A stretch of 64,000 nt of DNA from an uncultured Rubrobacteraceae bacterium (lineage in GTDB: Bacteria > Actinomycetota > Rubrobacteria > Rubrobacterales > Rubrobacteraceae). Under the pieces are notes generated by a model that was given only the letters and a program-made list of their open reading frames with translations, was not told the DNA's origin and did not search any database. The stretch spans positions 62,001 to 126,000 of the forward strand of contig CADCVH010000102.1 of assembly GCA_902806085.1 (NCBI GenBank). The letters run 5' to 3'. The position numbers were made by a program, and so were the translations under genes. Shown piece by piece: positions 28,681 to 38,400 of the stretch; position 1 is the first letter of the stretch, and the number at the start of each line of letters is the position of its first letter.

Positions 28681-29313
28681 TGCACGGAGATCGGCAAGCA
28701 CCGGCGCGTGAAGCGCGGGGAGATGGAGGGCTCTCTGGAGGGGGCTGCGGTTTTCGAAGGTGTGGGAGGACTACGGGTAGCCGCGTCTCCCCTGAACGAT
28801 CCGCTAAAGTTCGGGCCCCACGCAGGCAATAGGTAACGAACGCGGGGCCCGGTATGAGAGAAGACACGGGACGGACTCGAGGGGGGCATGAACCCAATTC
28901 CCGATCTTCGAGAGTACTTTACGGGATAGGCCCGTCGCGGCGCATCGGCCGAAAGGACCGTATTCGGGCCGATCCTCGGCTAGCCCCAGGGTACTAGTCC
29001 CACCCCAGAACTTCCTATAATCTCCACCTCTCCGCCGTTGGGAGAATAAAAGAATGGGCCGGGTTGGCGCTTCCGGGTTCGGTCGGATTGGCTCAAGCTT
29101 GTACGTGACCCCGTCTTGCAACGCGATTACAAACTATGGTGGGTTTTTCTCGTAACTCGAGACCGAGGTCGCCGCGAAAACCGAGTACAGGCGGCTCCCG
29201 GGCATGAACGGGGGAGAGGGAACGGGGGGAGGCATCCGCGATAAAGTAATGGTAGACGGTCGTCTTGCCCGCTCCCGCAGCCTCTTGCCCTGAAGATCTA
29301 CTACAATCGGCAC
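28681..29313. other. Non-coding interval with a possible promoter at 29016-29021
   Basis: There are no supported genes. An inverted pair CGGGCCCC/GGGGCCCG occurs around 28811-28852. TATAAT at 29016-29021 is unusual in this GC-rich DNA and faces the GGDEF-EAL gene, but no good -35 box precedes it. GTACTAGTCC at 28991-29000 recurs elsewhere. Confidence 0.4.
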
Positions 29314-31146
29314 GTGAGAGAGGACTTCAGAGAGGAACCCGCCGAGGGTCCCCGGCGGACGTACGAGGAGCTGCTCGCCTTGGAGGTCCGCTACCGAACC
29401 GTAATCGAGCAGTCCCCGCTCTCCATACACGTCTTCTCCCCCGACGGCACCTCGCTGCTCGCGAACGCCTCCTGGGACGAGTTGTGGAACCTGGAGGAGG
29501 GCGAGGAGCCAGAGGGCTACAACATCTTCGATGACGAGCAGCTTCATGCCACGGGGCTGATCCCCCACATCGAGGAGGGCGTGGCCGGTGAGGCCGTCAC
29601 CCCGCGGCCCCTCTTGTACGATCCGGCCGAGACCGGGCGCGGGGGAGAACCGAGGTGGCTGCAGCCTTTCGTCTACCCGGTCAAGGACGAGGGGCAACGG
29701 GTGCGCGAGGTGACCCTCATCATCGAGGACGTCACCGAGCGCAAGAGGCTCGAAGAGGAGCTCGCTTACCGGGCCAACCACGACCCCCTCACCGGCCTGC
29801 CCAACCGCATCCTTTTCTTGGAGCGCCTGGGAGCGGCGCTCGAGCGCGCCGGGCGGCGGGACGAAGCCGGCAATGGAGCCGGCAATGGAGCCGGCAATGG
29901 AGCCGACAAGGTTGCGGTGCTCTTCACCGACCTGGACAACTTCAAGTACGTCAACGACTCTTTGGGCCACAGGGCCGGCGACGAGCTGCTGATCCAAGTC
30001 GCCGGGCGCCTGCGCGGTTGCTCGAGGTCCGGGGACACGGTGGCCCGCCTCGGGGGGGACGAGTTCGTCGTCCTGCTGGAGGAGGTCGGGAGCCTCGCCG
30101 ACGCGGTCGCCGCCGCCGAGGGGCTGGCGCGGGAGCTGGACGCCCCCTTCGACCTGGACGGACGCGAGGTCTTTGCGACGACCAGTACCGGCATAGTTTT
30201 CGGCGGTCCCGGCGAGGCCGGCGGGTCGGAAGCCGAGGGGCTCCTTAGCAGCGCCGACACGGCGATGTACCGCGCCAAGGAAGGCGGCAAGGACCGCCAT
30301 GCGGCGTATGAGGTGGGCATGCGCGCCAGGGCTTCGGAGCGCCTGGGGCTGGAGGCCGACCTCAGGCGGGCGCTGGAGCGGGAGGAGTTCGTGCTTCGCT
30401 ACCAGCCCGAGGTTGACCTTAGGAGCGGCAGGACGGTCGGCGTGGAGGCGCTCGTCAGGTGGCAACACCCGGAGCGTGGCCTAGTGCCCCCCTCGGAGTT
30501 CGTCCCGCTCGCGGAGGAGACGGGCCTCATCGTCCCCATCGGGCGTTGGGTGCTAGGCGAGGCCTGCCACAAGGCGCGGGCCTTGCGAGGACGGCTTCCC
30601 GGGGGTGTCGGCGGGGCCGGGGAGGTGCCCCCGACGATCTTCGTCAACCTCTCCGCCAGGCAGTTCCGCCACCGCGGGCTGGTCGAGGAGGTGACCGAGG
30701 CCCTTCGGGAGGCCGGGTTGGAGCCCGAGGCGCTGGCCCTCGAGATCACCGAGAGTGCGGTTATGGGGGACCCCCCCGAGGCCGTGGTGACCCTGAGGGG
30801 GCTCAAGGCCCTGGGCGTCGGGCTCGCCGTGGACGATTTCGGCACGGGCTACTCGTCCATGAACTACCTCAAGCGCTTCCCCGTCGACCACCTCAAGGTC
30901 GACCGCTCCTTTGTGGCCGGGCTCGGACGAAGCCGGGAGGATGAGGCCATCGTATCCGGCGTGGTTGGCCTGGCGCACGCCCTGGGCTTGGGCGTGATCG
31001 CCGAAGGAGTCGAGACCGAAAGCCAGCTCGCCCGACTGCAGGAAATGGGGTGCGAGACGGCGCAAGGCTACCACTTCGCAGAGCCCCTGCCGGGCGAGGC
31101 GTTGCTCGAGTGGCTGGCCACCGACCGCGAACGATTGCGTTCCTGA
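29314..31146 (+). CDS. PAS-GGDEF-EAL cyclic-di-GMP enzyme
   Basis: A 610-residue cytosolic protein. A PAS domain (about 25-145, ending IIEDVTERK) is followed by GGDEF (about 155-330) with DPLTGLPNR, the inhibitory RSGD and intact active-site RLGGDEF. The EAL domain (345-605) retains all key positions: VEALVRW, FVNLSARQ, LEITESA, VDDFGTGYSS, LKVDRSF, IAEGVET and AQGYHF. It could make or degrade c-di-GMP, with the PAS input choosing. GTG 29314 is the likeliest start. A 12-bp repeat adds NGAG units between the first helix and first strand of the GGDEF domain. It stands alone and converges on the next GGDEF-EAL gene. Confidence 0.93.
   Translation: MREDFREEPAEGPRRTYEELLALEVRYRTVIEQSPLSIHVFSPDGTSLLANASWDELWNLEEGEEPEGYNIFDDEQLHATGLIPHIEEGVAGEAVTPRPLLYDPAETGRGGEPRWLQPFVYPVKDEGQRVREVTLIIEDVTERKRLEEELAYRANHDPLTGLPNRILFLERLGAALERAGRRDEAGNGAGNGAGNGADKVAVLFTDLDNFKYVNDSLGHRAGDELLIQVAGRLRGCSRSGDTVARLGGDEFVVLLEEVGSLADAVAAAEGLARELDAPFDLDGREVFATTSTGIVFGGPGEAGGSEAEGLLSSADTAMYRAKEGGKDRHAAYEVGMRARASERLGLEADLRRALEREEFVLRYQPEVDLRSGRTVGVEALVRWQHPERGLVPPSEFVPLAEETGLIVPIGRWVLGEACHKARALRGRLPGGVGGAGEVPPTIFVNLSARQFRHRGLVEEVTEALREAGLEPEALALEITESAVMGDPPEAVVTLRGLKALGVGLAVDDFGTGYSSMNYLKRFPVDHLKVDRSFVAGLGRSREDEAIVSGVVGLAHALGLGVIAEGVETESQLARLQEMGCETAQGYHFAEPLPGEALLEWLATDRERLRS
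29866..29901 (+). repeat. 12-bp tandem repeat gccggcaatgga, three copies, in frame
   Basis: Three perfect copies (29866-29877, 29878-29889, 29890-29901) encode AGNG units in an exposed loop of the GGDEF domain just before VLFTDLDNFK. Confidence 0.95.
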
Positions 31147-31540
31147 GCCCCCAAGACCTTCGAGCGCGCAAACGATCCGAAGCCCCCGAACGTCCGCAAA
31201 AGCGGACGGCTCAAAAGTCGGGAACATCGACCTCCGGGATTCGGACCTCCGAAGGCTCGACCGGGTCGTCGCAGCGGGGCTCCTCCGGCGAGGTGCCGGG
31301 CGGTGCCGATCCGGGCGCGGAGGCCATACGCCCCAGGCCGAACACAGCCGGTTGGACGCTCCGGCCGGCGCGTTCCACGAAGCCGCTGAAGGCCAGGTAG
31401 GCCAGCTCCGCGCTCCGAAGCCTCCTGCTCGCCTAAACCGGCCTCCAGGAAGAGCCCCGCACGAGGCCGACCGCCTGAGCTCCGAAGGGGCATCGCATGG
31501 TTCCGGGAGGATTTTACGGCATGGGGAGACGGCGTCCTTA
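31147..31540. other. Non-coding interval between convergent c-di-GMP genes, 394 bp
   Basis: Only shadow frames are present. Apart from the hairpin at 31191-31208, nothing is called. Confidence 0.5.
31191..31208. terminator. Hairpin CGTCCGC-AAAA-GCGGACG, possible terminator
   Basis: A perfect 7-bp stem with an AAAA loop lies 45 bases after the stop of the upstream GGDEF-EAL gene. The following CTCAAAAG is not a T tract, so termination is uncertain. Confidence 0.4.
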
Positions 31541-34500
31541 TTAGCTTCTTCCTTCGATCAGGGAGGCGGCCTCTTCGGCTTCCAGGGGCTTACTAAAGAG
31601 GTGCCCCTGCGCGAGGTCACACCCCGCCCGGCGCAGGGCCCCGAGCTCCCCCTCGGTTTCGATCCCCTCGGCGACGACCGCCATACCGGTGGCGTGGGCC
31701 AGGGCGACGACGGCGCGGACCACCGCGTACTTCTTTGGCGACGACCCAAGATTCTCGACAAAGGCGCGGTCGAGTTTGAGAAGGTCGGTGGGCAGACGCT
31801 CCAGGTAAGAAAGCGAGGAGTAGCCTGTTCCGAAGTCGTCGAGCGCCAGTTTCGTCCCGAGGTTTTTCAGCTCGCCGAGAGCGGCCTCGGCTTTGCCGAC
31901 CTCCACCACGGCGTCCTCGGTGACCTCTACGACTAGGCGCGCGGGGTCCGCGCCGGCCGCCCGTAGTGCGTCCGCGACCACCCGCGCGAACCCGGGCTCG
32001 CGCAGCCTTCGGGGGGAGACGTTCACGCTGACCCACGGCGGCGTCCCTCCGCTCCGGCCGCGGACGGCCAGGAGCCGGCAGGCTCCCTCGAGCGCCACCT
32101 CGTCCAGATCCGCGGCGAGGCCGGCCTCGCCGGCCGCGGCCAGAAACTCAGCGGGGGCTAGCACGCCCCTCTCGGGGTGCTCCCAACGCAGAAGGGCCTC
32201 AAGGCCGACCACCTCCCCGCCGACCACCGAGACGACCGGCTGGTAGCGCAAGGAGAACCGGTCCTGTTCGAGCCCCTGCCTCAGGGCGTTCTCCAGGCCG
32301 AGGCGTTCGAGGGCGTCGGCGTCCGCCTCGGGATCGAAGACGGCGTGGGACCCCTTGTCGCTCCGCTTGGCACGGTACATGGCCACGTCGGCCTCCTTCA
32401 GGAGCTCGCTCGGACCGGCCTCGCGCCCCGCTTCGCGCCCCGCTTCGCGCCCTTTCGTTCCGCCCAGGGCGATGCCGACGCTTGCCGAGGCGTGCACCTC
32501 ACGCCCGTCCACCGAGAACGGTGCCGAGAGCACCGCGGCGATCCTTCGGGCCACCCGGTGCGCCCTATCGAGACCCGCGTCTTCCAGCAGGATGACGAAC
32601 TCGTCGCCGCCCAAGCGGGAGACCAAGTCGGAGGGTCTGACGGACCCCTTGAGCCTCTCGGCAGCCGCGGCGATCAGCCGGTCGCCCACCTCGTGTCCCA
32701 GGGAGTCGTTGACGACCTTGAAGTCGTCGAGGTCCAAGAAGAGGAGCGCGACCCGGCTCGCGGGCCGCTTCAGGGCGCGCGAGAGGCGTCCGACGAGGAG
32801 CCTGCGGTTCGCCAGGTCCGTTAGAGGGTCGTGGAGGGCCTGCCGCTCGAGCTCCTCCTCTAGGGCCTTGCGCTCGGTAACGTCGGTCGCCACCCCGATC
32901 ACGCCTGCCACAACGCCCATCCCGTCCTTGACCGGCGAGTAGCGGGCCTCGTAGGCCTGCGCCCCGATCTCCACCTGCGCTGCCACCTCCTCCCCGGAGA
33001 GCGCCCGCCGGACGCACGCGAGAACCTGGGGCAGCTCCCGGTACGCTTCGAAGACCGAGAGGCCAACGCCCTCGCCGGCCTCAAGGCCCAACGACCGCAT
33101 GCCTTTGCCCTCCGAGAGGGTGATGACCCCCTCGGCGTCGAGCGCGAACAGGATCACCGGCGCCCCCTCGGTGACGGCCCTTAGTCGCGCCTCGCTCTGC
33201 TGGAGCGCCTGCTCGGTCTTCTTGCGGGCCGTGATGTCCTGGAAGTGGGTGACGAAGTGGGAGGGGCTACCCTCCGAGTCGCGAACCAGGGAGGCGTCGG
33301 ATATCGTCCACACCACCGACCCGTCTCCACGTAGATAGCGCTTCTCGAGGCTGATCGCCTCCGCCTCCCCGCGGAGTATCCGTTCGGTGCGCTCGCTGCT
33401 CTTTTGCTGGTCGTCGGGGTGGGTGATATCCGACGACCGTTTCTCGAGCAATTCACCCTCTTCGTAGCCGAACATCTCGCACAGGGCGCGATTTGCCCGC
33501 AGGTAGCGGCGATCCAGCCCGACCAACGCGACGCCAGTCGAGGCGTTCTCGAAGGCGGTCCTGAAGCGTTCTTCGGCCTGCCGCAACCGCTCGTGCAGGC
33601 GCGCCCGGCCGAGCGCCACACCGGCGTGCTCGCCGACCTCCTCCAGCAGCCTCAGGTCGTCCTCGTCGAGGTACGTCTCCCACGCGCTCTCCACGTTGAG
33701 GGTGCCGACCACTTGACCCCCGTCAACGAGGGGTACGCAGATCTCGGAGACTATGCCCTGGATGGCGTCCAGGAACCCGGGATCGGCGTGGGCGTCCTTC
33801 AGCAGGACGGGCTTCCCGCTCCGGACGCTTCGCCACATGACGCCACGGCCGGCGGGGATGTGTCTCAGTTCCGCGCGGTAACCCACCTGGTGCTGCAAGG
33901 TCAACTGCTCGCCGTCCACAAGGTAGGCGCTCACCAGAACGTAGCCGTATGCATCGGCCACGGCCTCCACCACCGCGCGGCAAACGCCTTCGGGGTCGGG
34001 CTCGCGCGAGAGGGCGCTTCTCACCTCGTGCAAGAGCAAGAGCTCCCGCGCCCGGCGGCGCTGCTCCTCCTCGCTACGCCTCAGCGCTTTCTCGGCGCGC
34101 CTGCGCTCCGTGACGTCCCTCACGATCGCCTGAACGGCGGGCTTGCCGGCGTACACTATGGGCTGGCTGGCGACCTCCACGTCCACGACGGAGCCGTCGA
34201 GGCGTAGGTGCCTCATCTCCAAAAGTGGCGCCTCCTCGCCCTTCTCGAGGATCGCCCACGTGCGCGAGGCGACCACCCGGCGGTGGTCCGGGTGGACGAA
34301 ATCGACCACATCCTTGCCGATGAGCTCCTCGGGGGCGTCCGCGCCGAAGAGCCTGGCGGCTGCGGGGTTGGCATAGAGGACCCTGCGCCCATCGTGCACG
34401 GCTATGGCCTCGGGTGAAGACTCGACCAGGCGGCGGTAACGCTCCTCGCTCCGTTTGAGCGCCTCCTCGGCCCGCCTCTTCTCGGTAACGTCTCGGGCGT

Positions 34501-34855
34501 TCATGACCAATCCGCCCACGGATCCGTCCGAGATCAGGTTGTTGGATACGACCTCCAGGCGCACCCACGAGCCGTTCTTGTGGCGCGCCGAGAACTCCAC
34601 GTCTTCGTGGACGCCGGGGACCAACAACGTCTCGGAGATCTCCCGCGCTTCCTCCGGGCGAAGGTAGGAGAAGATCTTGGTCCCCTCCATCTCTGCGGGC
34701 TCGTAGCCGAGGACGCGCTCTACCGAAGGGCTCGCGTAGCGGATGGACCCGTCAGCCCCCACCACGGCTGTAACGTCGGAGCCGTGGCTGACCAGGGAGC
34801 GGAGATGCTCCTCGCTCTCGAACGGCGCCCCCTCCTGCCGCCCGCGCTCGCTCAC
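31541..34855 (-). CDS. PAS-PAS-GAF-PAS-PAS-GGDEF-EAL c-di-GMP enzyme (5' part possibly frameshifted)
   Basis: From GTG 34855 the product has 1,104 residues; the frame is open to 34921. Domains: two PAS (about 20-265), GAF (280-430, ACGYR-type bilin-like pocket not seen), two PAS (435-680) and GGDEF (690-855, RPSD inhibitory site, RLGGDEF). The EAL domain (865-1100) is complete: LEALLRW, VNVSPRRL, VEVTED, LDDFGTGYSS, LKLDRAF, AEGIETE, LAQGHLF. Its first residues, YRDVSERG, are the last strand of a PAS domain whose main body lies in another frame at 34852-35289. The GTG overlaps that frame's TGA (GTGA). Either a one-gene frameshift or two coupled genes is possible. REAG repeats occur in the GGDEF domain. 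Confidence 0.85.
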   Translation of the reverse strand: MSERGRQEGAPFESEEHLRSLVSHGSDVTAVVGADGSIRYASPSVERVLGYEPAEMEGTKIFSYLRPEEAREISETLLVPGVHEDVEFSARHKNGSWVRLEVVSNNLISDGSVGGLVMNARDVTEKRRAEEALKRSEERYRRLVESSPEAIAVHDGRRVLYANPAAARLFGADAPEELIGKDVVDFVHPDHRRVVASRTWAILEKGEEAPLLEMRHLRLDGSVVDVEVASQPIVYAGKPAVQAIVRDVTERRRAEKALRRSEEEQRRRARELLLLHEVRSALSREPDPEGVCRAVVEAVADAYGYVLVSAYLVDGEQLTLQHQVGYRAELRHIPAGRGVMWRSVRSGKPVLLKDAHADPGFLDAIQGIVSEICVPLVDGGQVVGTLNVESAWETYLDEDDLRLLEEVGEHAGVALGRARLHERLRQAEERFRTAFENASTGVALVGLDRRYLRANRALCEMFGYEEGELLEKRSSDITHPDDQQKSSERTERILRGEAEAISLEKRYLRGDGSVVWTISDASLVRDSEGSPSHFVTHFQDITARKKTEQALQQSEARLRAVTEGAPVILFALDAEGVITLSEGKGMRSLGLEAGEGVGLSVFEAYRELPQVLACVRRALSGEEVAAQVEIGAQAYEARYSPVKDGMGVVAGVIGVATDVTERKALEEELERQALHDPLTDLANRRLLVGRLSRALKRPASRVALLFLDLDDFKVVNDSLGHEVGDRLIAAAAERLKGSVRPSDLVSRLGGDEFVILLEDAGLDRAHRVARRIAAVLSAPFSVDGREVHASASVGIALGGTKGREAGREAGREAGPSELLKEADVAMYRAKRSDKGSHAVFDPEADADALERLGLENALRQGLEQDRFSLRYQPVVSVVGGEVVGLEALLRWEHPERGVLAPAEFLAAAGEAGLAADLDEVALEGACRLLAVRGRSGGTPPWVSVNVSPRRLREPGFARVVADALRAAGADPARLVVEVTEDAVVEVGKAEAALGELKNLGTKLALDDFGTGYSSLSYLERLPTDLLKLDRAFVENLGSSPKKYAVVRAVVALAHATGMAVVAEGIETEGELGALRRAGCDLAQGHLFSKPLEAEEAASLIEGRS
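32421..32456 (-). repeat. 12-bp in-frame repeat encoding REAG
   Basis: tcgcgccccgct is repeated at 32421-32432 and 32433-32444, with a diverged third copy to 32456. On the minus strand it encodes GREAGREAGREAG within the GGDEF domain, between SVGIALGG and LLKEADVAMYRAK. Confidence 0.9.
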
Positions 34856-35289
34856 GTCCCGATAGCGCCAGTGGCGTGGCCGCGGCGCTCGTCGCCGACG
34901 AACACGGGCACGTGGTCGCACCCGAAGACACGCCCGTCGGTAAAAGGAAACCCGTTCCCGGTAACCGGGCGCCTTTCGGTCAATTCTTCCTCTGTGAGCC
35001 CGACGAAACCCCCAGGATCCGAGAATAGGATACCCGCATCTCCGAGAGCCTCATCGCGGTTGGAGCCGACCAACTTCTCTCCGTGTAGGAGCTGGGCAAA
35101 CACCCCGCAAAAGACTTCGTTGGCGTACAGGATACGCTTCTCCTCGTCTTCCGCTAGAAGCCCAAAGGGGATGCTTCCAACCAGCATAGAGAGAAGCGCC
35201 TCCCCCCCGGCCGGCTCCTCCTCCGCTGCCTCCGACGGGGACACTTTCCTCGCCGCCCCCGCTCCGTCGCTTTGCGCGTTTTCTGGCAT
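34852..35289 (-). CDS. PAS-domain protein or detached N-terminus of the downstream GGDEF-EAL protein
   Basis: ATG 35289, with AAGGA upstream, opens a 145-residue frame. After a charged, Ala-rich start (MPENAQSDGAGAARK) comes most of a PAS domain: LVGSIPFGLLAEDEEKRILYAN, GLTEEELTERRPVTG and GCDHVPVFVGDERRGHATG. It ends in AIGT-stop where PAS proteins of this type read HLWRYRDVTER. The missing part, HWRYRDVSERG, is encoded in the frame of the following gene. A 2-base insertion or 1-base loss near 34870-34880 would explain this. The TGA overlaps GTG 34855 by four bases, so coupled expression as two chains is also possible. Confidence 0.65.
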   Translation of the reverse strand: MPENAQSDGAGAARKVSPSEAAEEEPAGGEALLSMLVGSIPFGLLAEDEEKRILYANEVFCGVFAQLLHGEKLVGSNRDEALGDAGILFSDPGGFVGLTEEELTERRPVTGNGFPFTDGRVFGCDHVPVFVGDERRGHATGAIGT

Positions 35290-35460
35290 GCGAGAAGTCC
35301 TTCCCGGCCGTCGTGCCCACGTTGTCGAAGTCGCTTTGGCAGCACGTCCATTGTACCGAAGGTCGCGCCTGCGGGTCCCACTTTTGTATACCTCTCGACG
35401 CTCTTGGTCTCGCGCTGGCCCACGTCTGGGTGCGATCGGGCCTTCGCGTTGATTCGTCAT

Positions 35461-38400
35461 CTAGCGAGCCAAAAACCCTGGCACCTCTTCGGGGCGCAGC
35501 GGCCTGGCGAAGTGATAGCCCTGGGCCATGTCGCAGCCCATTTCGCGCAGGCTCGCCGCCTGCTCCTCGCTCTCTACACCCTCGGCCACGACCTTCATAC
35601 TGAAGGTGTGGGCAAGCTCGATGACCATCCGCACGATCGCCGTATCCTCGATGTCTTCCCCGAGGCCTGCGGTGAACGACCTGTCTATCTTCAAAATGTC
35701 GGCCGGCAGGCGCTTGAGGTAGGAGAGAGAGGAGTAACCCACCCCAAAATCATCTACGGAGATGCGCACCCCCGCCTTCTTCAGCCCATCCAACGCGGGC
35801 GTGTTGCCCTCCAATGCCTTGATGTAGACGGTCTCCGTAACGTCTAGGGTCAAGCAACCCGCATCCAGTCCGGTCTCTCGCAAAATATACTCCGTAGTCT
35901 CCGCCAGTTCGGGCCGCCGAAGCTGCTTGGCCGACAGGTTCACGGACAAGATGAGCGGGGGCGTTCGGGGGTATCTATCCTGCCACCCTTTCGTCCGGCG
36001 ACACGCTTCCTCGAGCACCCTGTTCCCTATAGGGATTATGAGGCCGCTCTCCTCGGCGACAGGCACAAACTCGGAGGGATCGAGCAGGCCCCGCCGGGGG
36101 TGGTCCCACCTGGCCAGGGCTTCCAGGCCCCAGGTCTCGCCGGTTTCGAGGCGCACTATGGGCTGGTAGAGGACGGCGAACTCACCCGACTCTACGGCCT
36201 TTCTGAGGTCGTTCTCGAGCTCCAAGCGCCGGACGGCACGCTCGTACATCTTCGGGTCGAACATACAATAACCGGAGCGCTCTTCCTTGGCCCGGTACAT
36301 GGCCGTGTCCGCGTCCCTGAGCAAATCCTCCGTGCCCTTCGTGGCGGACTCCCCCAGGGCGATGCCGATGCTCGCGGAGGCAAAAAGCTCCCTGCCCTCC
36401 AAGACGAACGGCCTCCGGAGTTCGGCCGTGATCCGCTCGGCCACCTGGACGGCGTCCGCAGGGTCGTAGATGTCTTCGACGAGCACGGTGAACTCGTCGC
36501 CGCCGAAGCGGGCCAGGGTGTCCCCCGGGCGCAAAGACCACCGCACACGCTCGGCCAATACCGCGAGAAGCGAATCGCCCACCTTGTGACCCAAGGAGTC
36601 GTTGACGACCTTGAAATTGTCCAGGTCGACGAACAACACCGCGACCTTGCGCCCCCGTTGGCGCCGGGCGCGCCTGAGGGCCTGTTCGAGGCGGTCGACG
36701 AAAAGCGTGCGATTGGGCAGGTCGGTCAGCGGATCGTGGAGGGCCCGGTGCTCGAGTTGCCCCTCAAGCGTCTTGCGCTCTGTGACGTCGTGGACGGTGC
36801 CCACCATTCTGAGCGGCTCGCCCCCCTCTCCTCGAACCACCCCGGCCTGGCGGTGCACCACCCGAACCTCCCCGCCGGGCCTGACGATGCGGTGCTCCAC
36901 GTCGTACGCTCGGTGGCCGTCTAGGGCGCCGTTAATAACCCCTTCTAGGAGCTCCCTGTCGTCCGGGTGTACGATCTCCATGAACCTTTCGAAGCTCGGG
37001 ACAAGCTCCTGGGGCGAGAGGCCGTAGATGCGGTAGGCCTCGTCCGACCAGGAGATCTCCCCCGTCCGTATGTCCCACTCCCAACCCCCAAGGTGGGCCA
37101 GGCGCTGTGCCTCCGCCAGGCGGGTCGCGCTTCTCTGCACGGCCTCCTCGGCCTCTTTACGCTCCGTCATGTCGAAGAGGACGCCCTGCCAGTAGAGCGG
37201 CTCTCCCGCCTCGTCCTTTACCAGCACGGCTTGCTCGCGCACCCACACTACCGACCCGTCCCTGGCCAGCAGCCGGTACTCTTCGTCGAACCGCCCGCCC
37301 CCCGCCTCGAAGCGCTCGTCGGCGGCCAGGATCCGCTCACGGTCCCCGGGGTGCAGCCGCTGCGTCCACAACCTGCCTTCCAGCCACTCTTCCGGCGTGT
37401 AGCCGAGCATCTCTTCTATCTGCGGACTGGTGTACAGGGGCCTATCGGAGCCATCGGCCCAGTCTATGTAGCTCACGGCCGGGATCTGCTCGACCAGGGT
37501 GCGGTAGCGTTCCTCGGCTTCGCGTAAGGCCTCTTCGGCCTCTTTGCGTTCGGTGATATCCCTGCCGTTGAGCACGATCGCCCCGACGCTCGGGTCGTCG
37601 AGCAGGTTGGTGCCCACGGCCTGCAGGTGCCGCCAGGAGCCGTCGCGGTGGCGCGCCCGTACCTCCACCGCCACCGACTGGTTCGGTCCACGCAGGATGT
37701 CGGCGAACGCTTCCCTCGCCCTGGCGACGTCGTCGGGATGGATCAACTCGAAGGAGAGGGCGCCTACCCTTTCCGCCGGTTCGTAACCCAACACCCTTTC
37801 GAGCGCCGGGCTGGCGTACCGGACGGTCCCGTCGGCCTCGTAGAGGGTGACTATGTCCGAGGCGTTGCGGATCAGGGAACGAAAATGCTCCTCGCTTCTC
37901 CTTAGCGCCTCTTCCGCCCGCCTTCGCTCGGTGACGTCGCGGAAGGTCACCACGGCCCCGATCACCTCGCCGCCCTCTTGTATGGGGGTACTCGTGTACT
38001 CGACCGGGAAGCCCATCCCGTCCTTGCGCCAGAAGGTCTCCCCGTCCACGTGGTGGACCTTCCCGTCAGCGAGGGCCTCGTAGATCGGGCACTCCTCCTT
38101 CGGGTATGGGGTCCCGTCGGGGCGAGTGTGGTGGATGATCTCGTGCTGGGACCGGCCGACGAGCTCCTTCGCGTCCCATCCCAACATGCGCGCGGCGGCC
38201 GGGTTGGCGAAGGTGGTGTTGCCCCGCGCGTCTAACCCGAAGATGCCCTCCCCGGCCGAGTCGAGGATCAGCTCGTTCTGGCGGCCTAGGCGCTCGAACT
38301 CTTCCTGGGCCCATTTGCGCTCGGTGATGTCCACCATCACACCGAACAGTTGCGAGGGGACGCCGTCTTCGAAGCCCACACGCACGATGTCCCGCAGCCA

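Noticed and set aside
28231-28700. c-di-AMP (ydaO) or c-di-GMP riboswitch upstream of the NlpC/P60 gene
   Set aside because: Expected by context, but the conserved cores known to me (such as CGTCAGCTAACC or GACGCAAAGCC) are absent on either strand.
28800-28860. Segment resembling the 5' part of RNase P RNA (GGGCCCC with GGTAAC)
   Set aside because: The later conserved RNase P blocks are missing on this strand within 400 bases.
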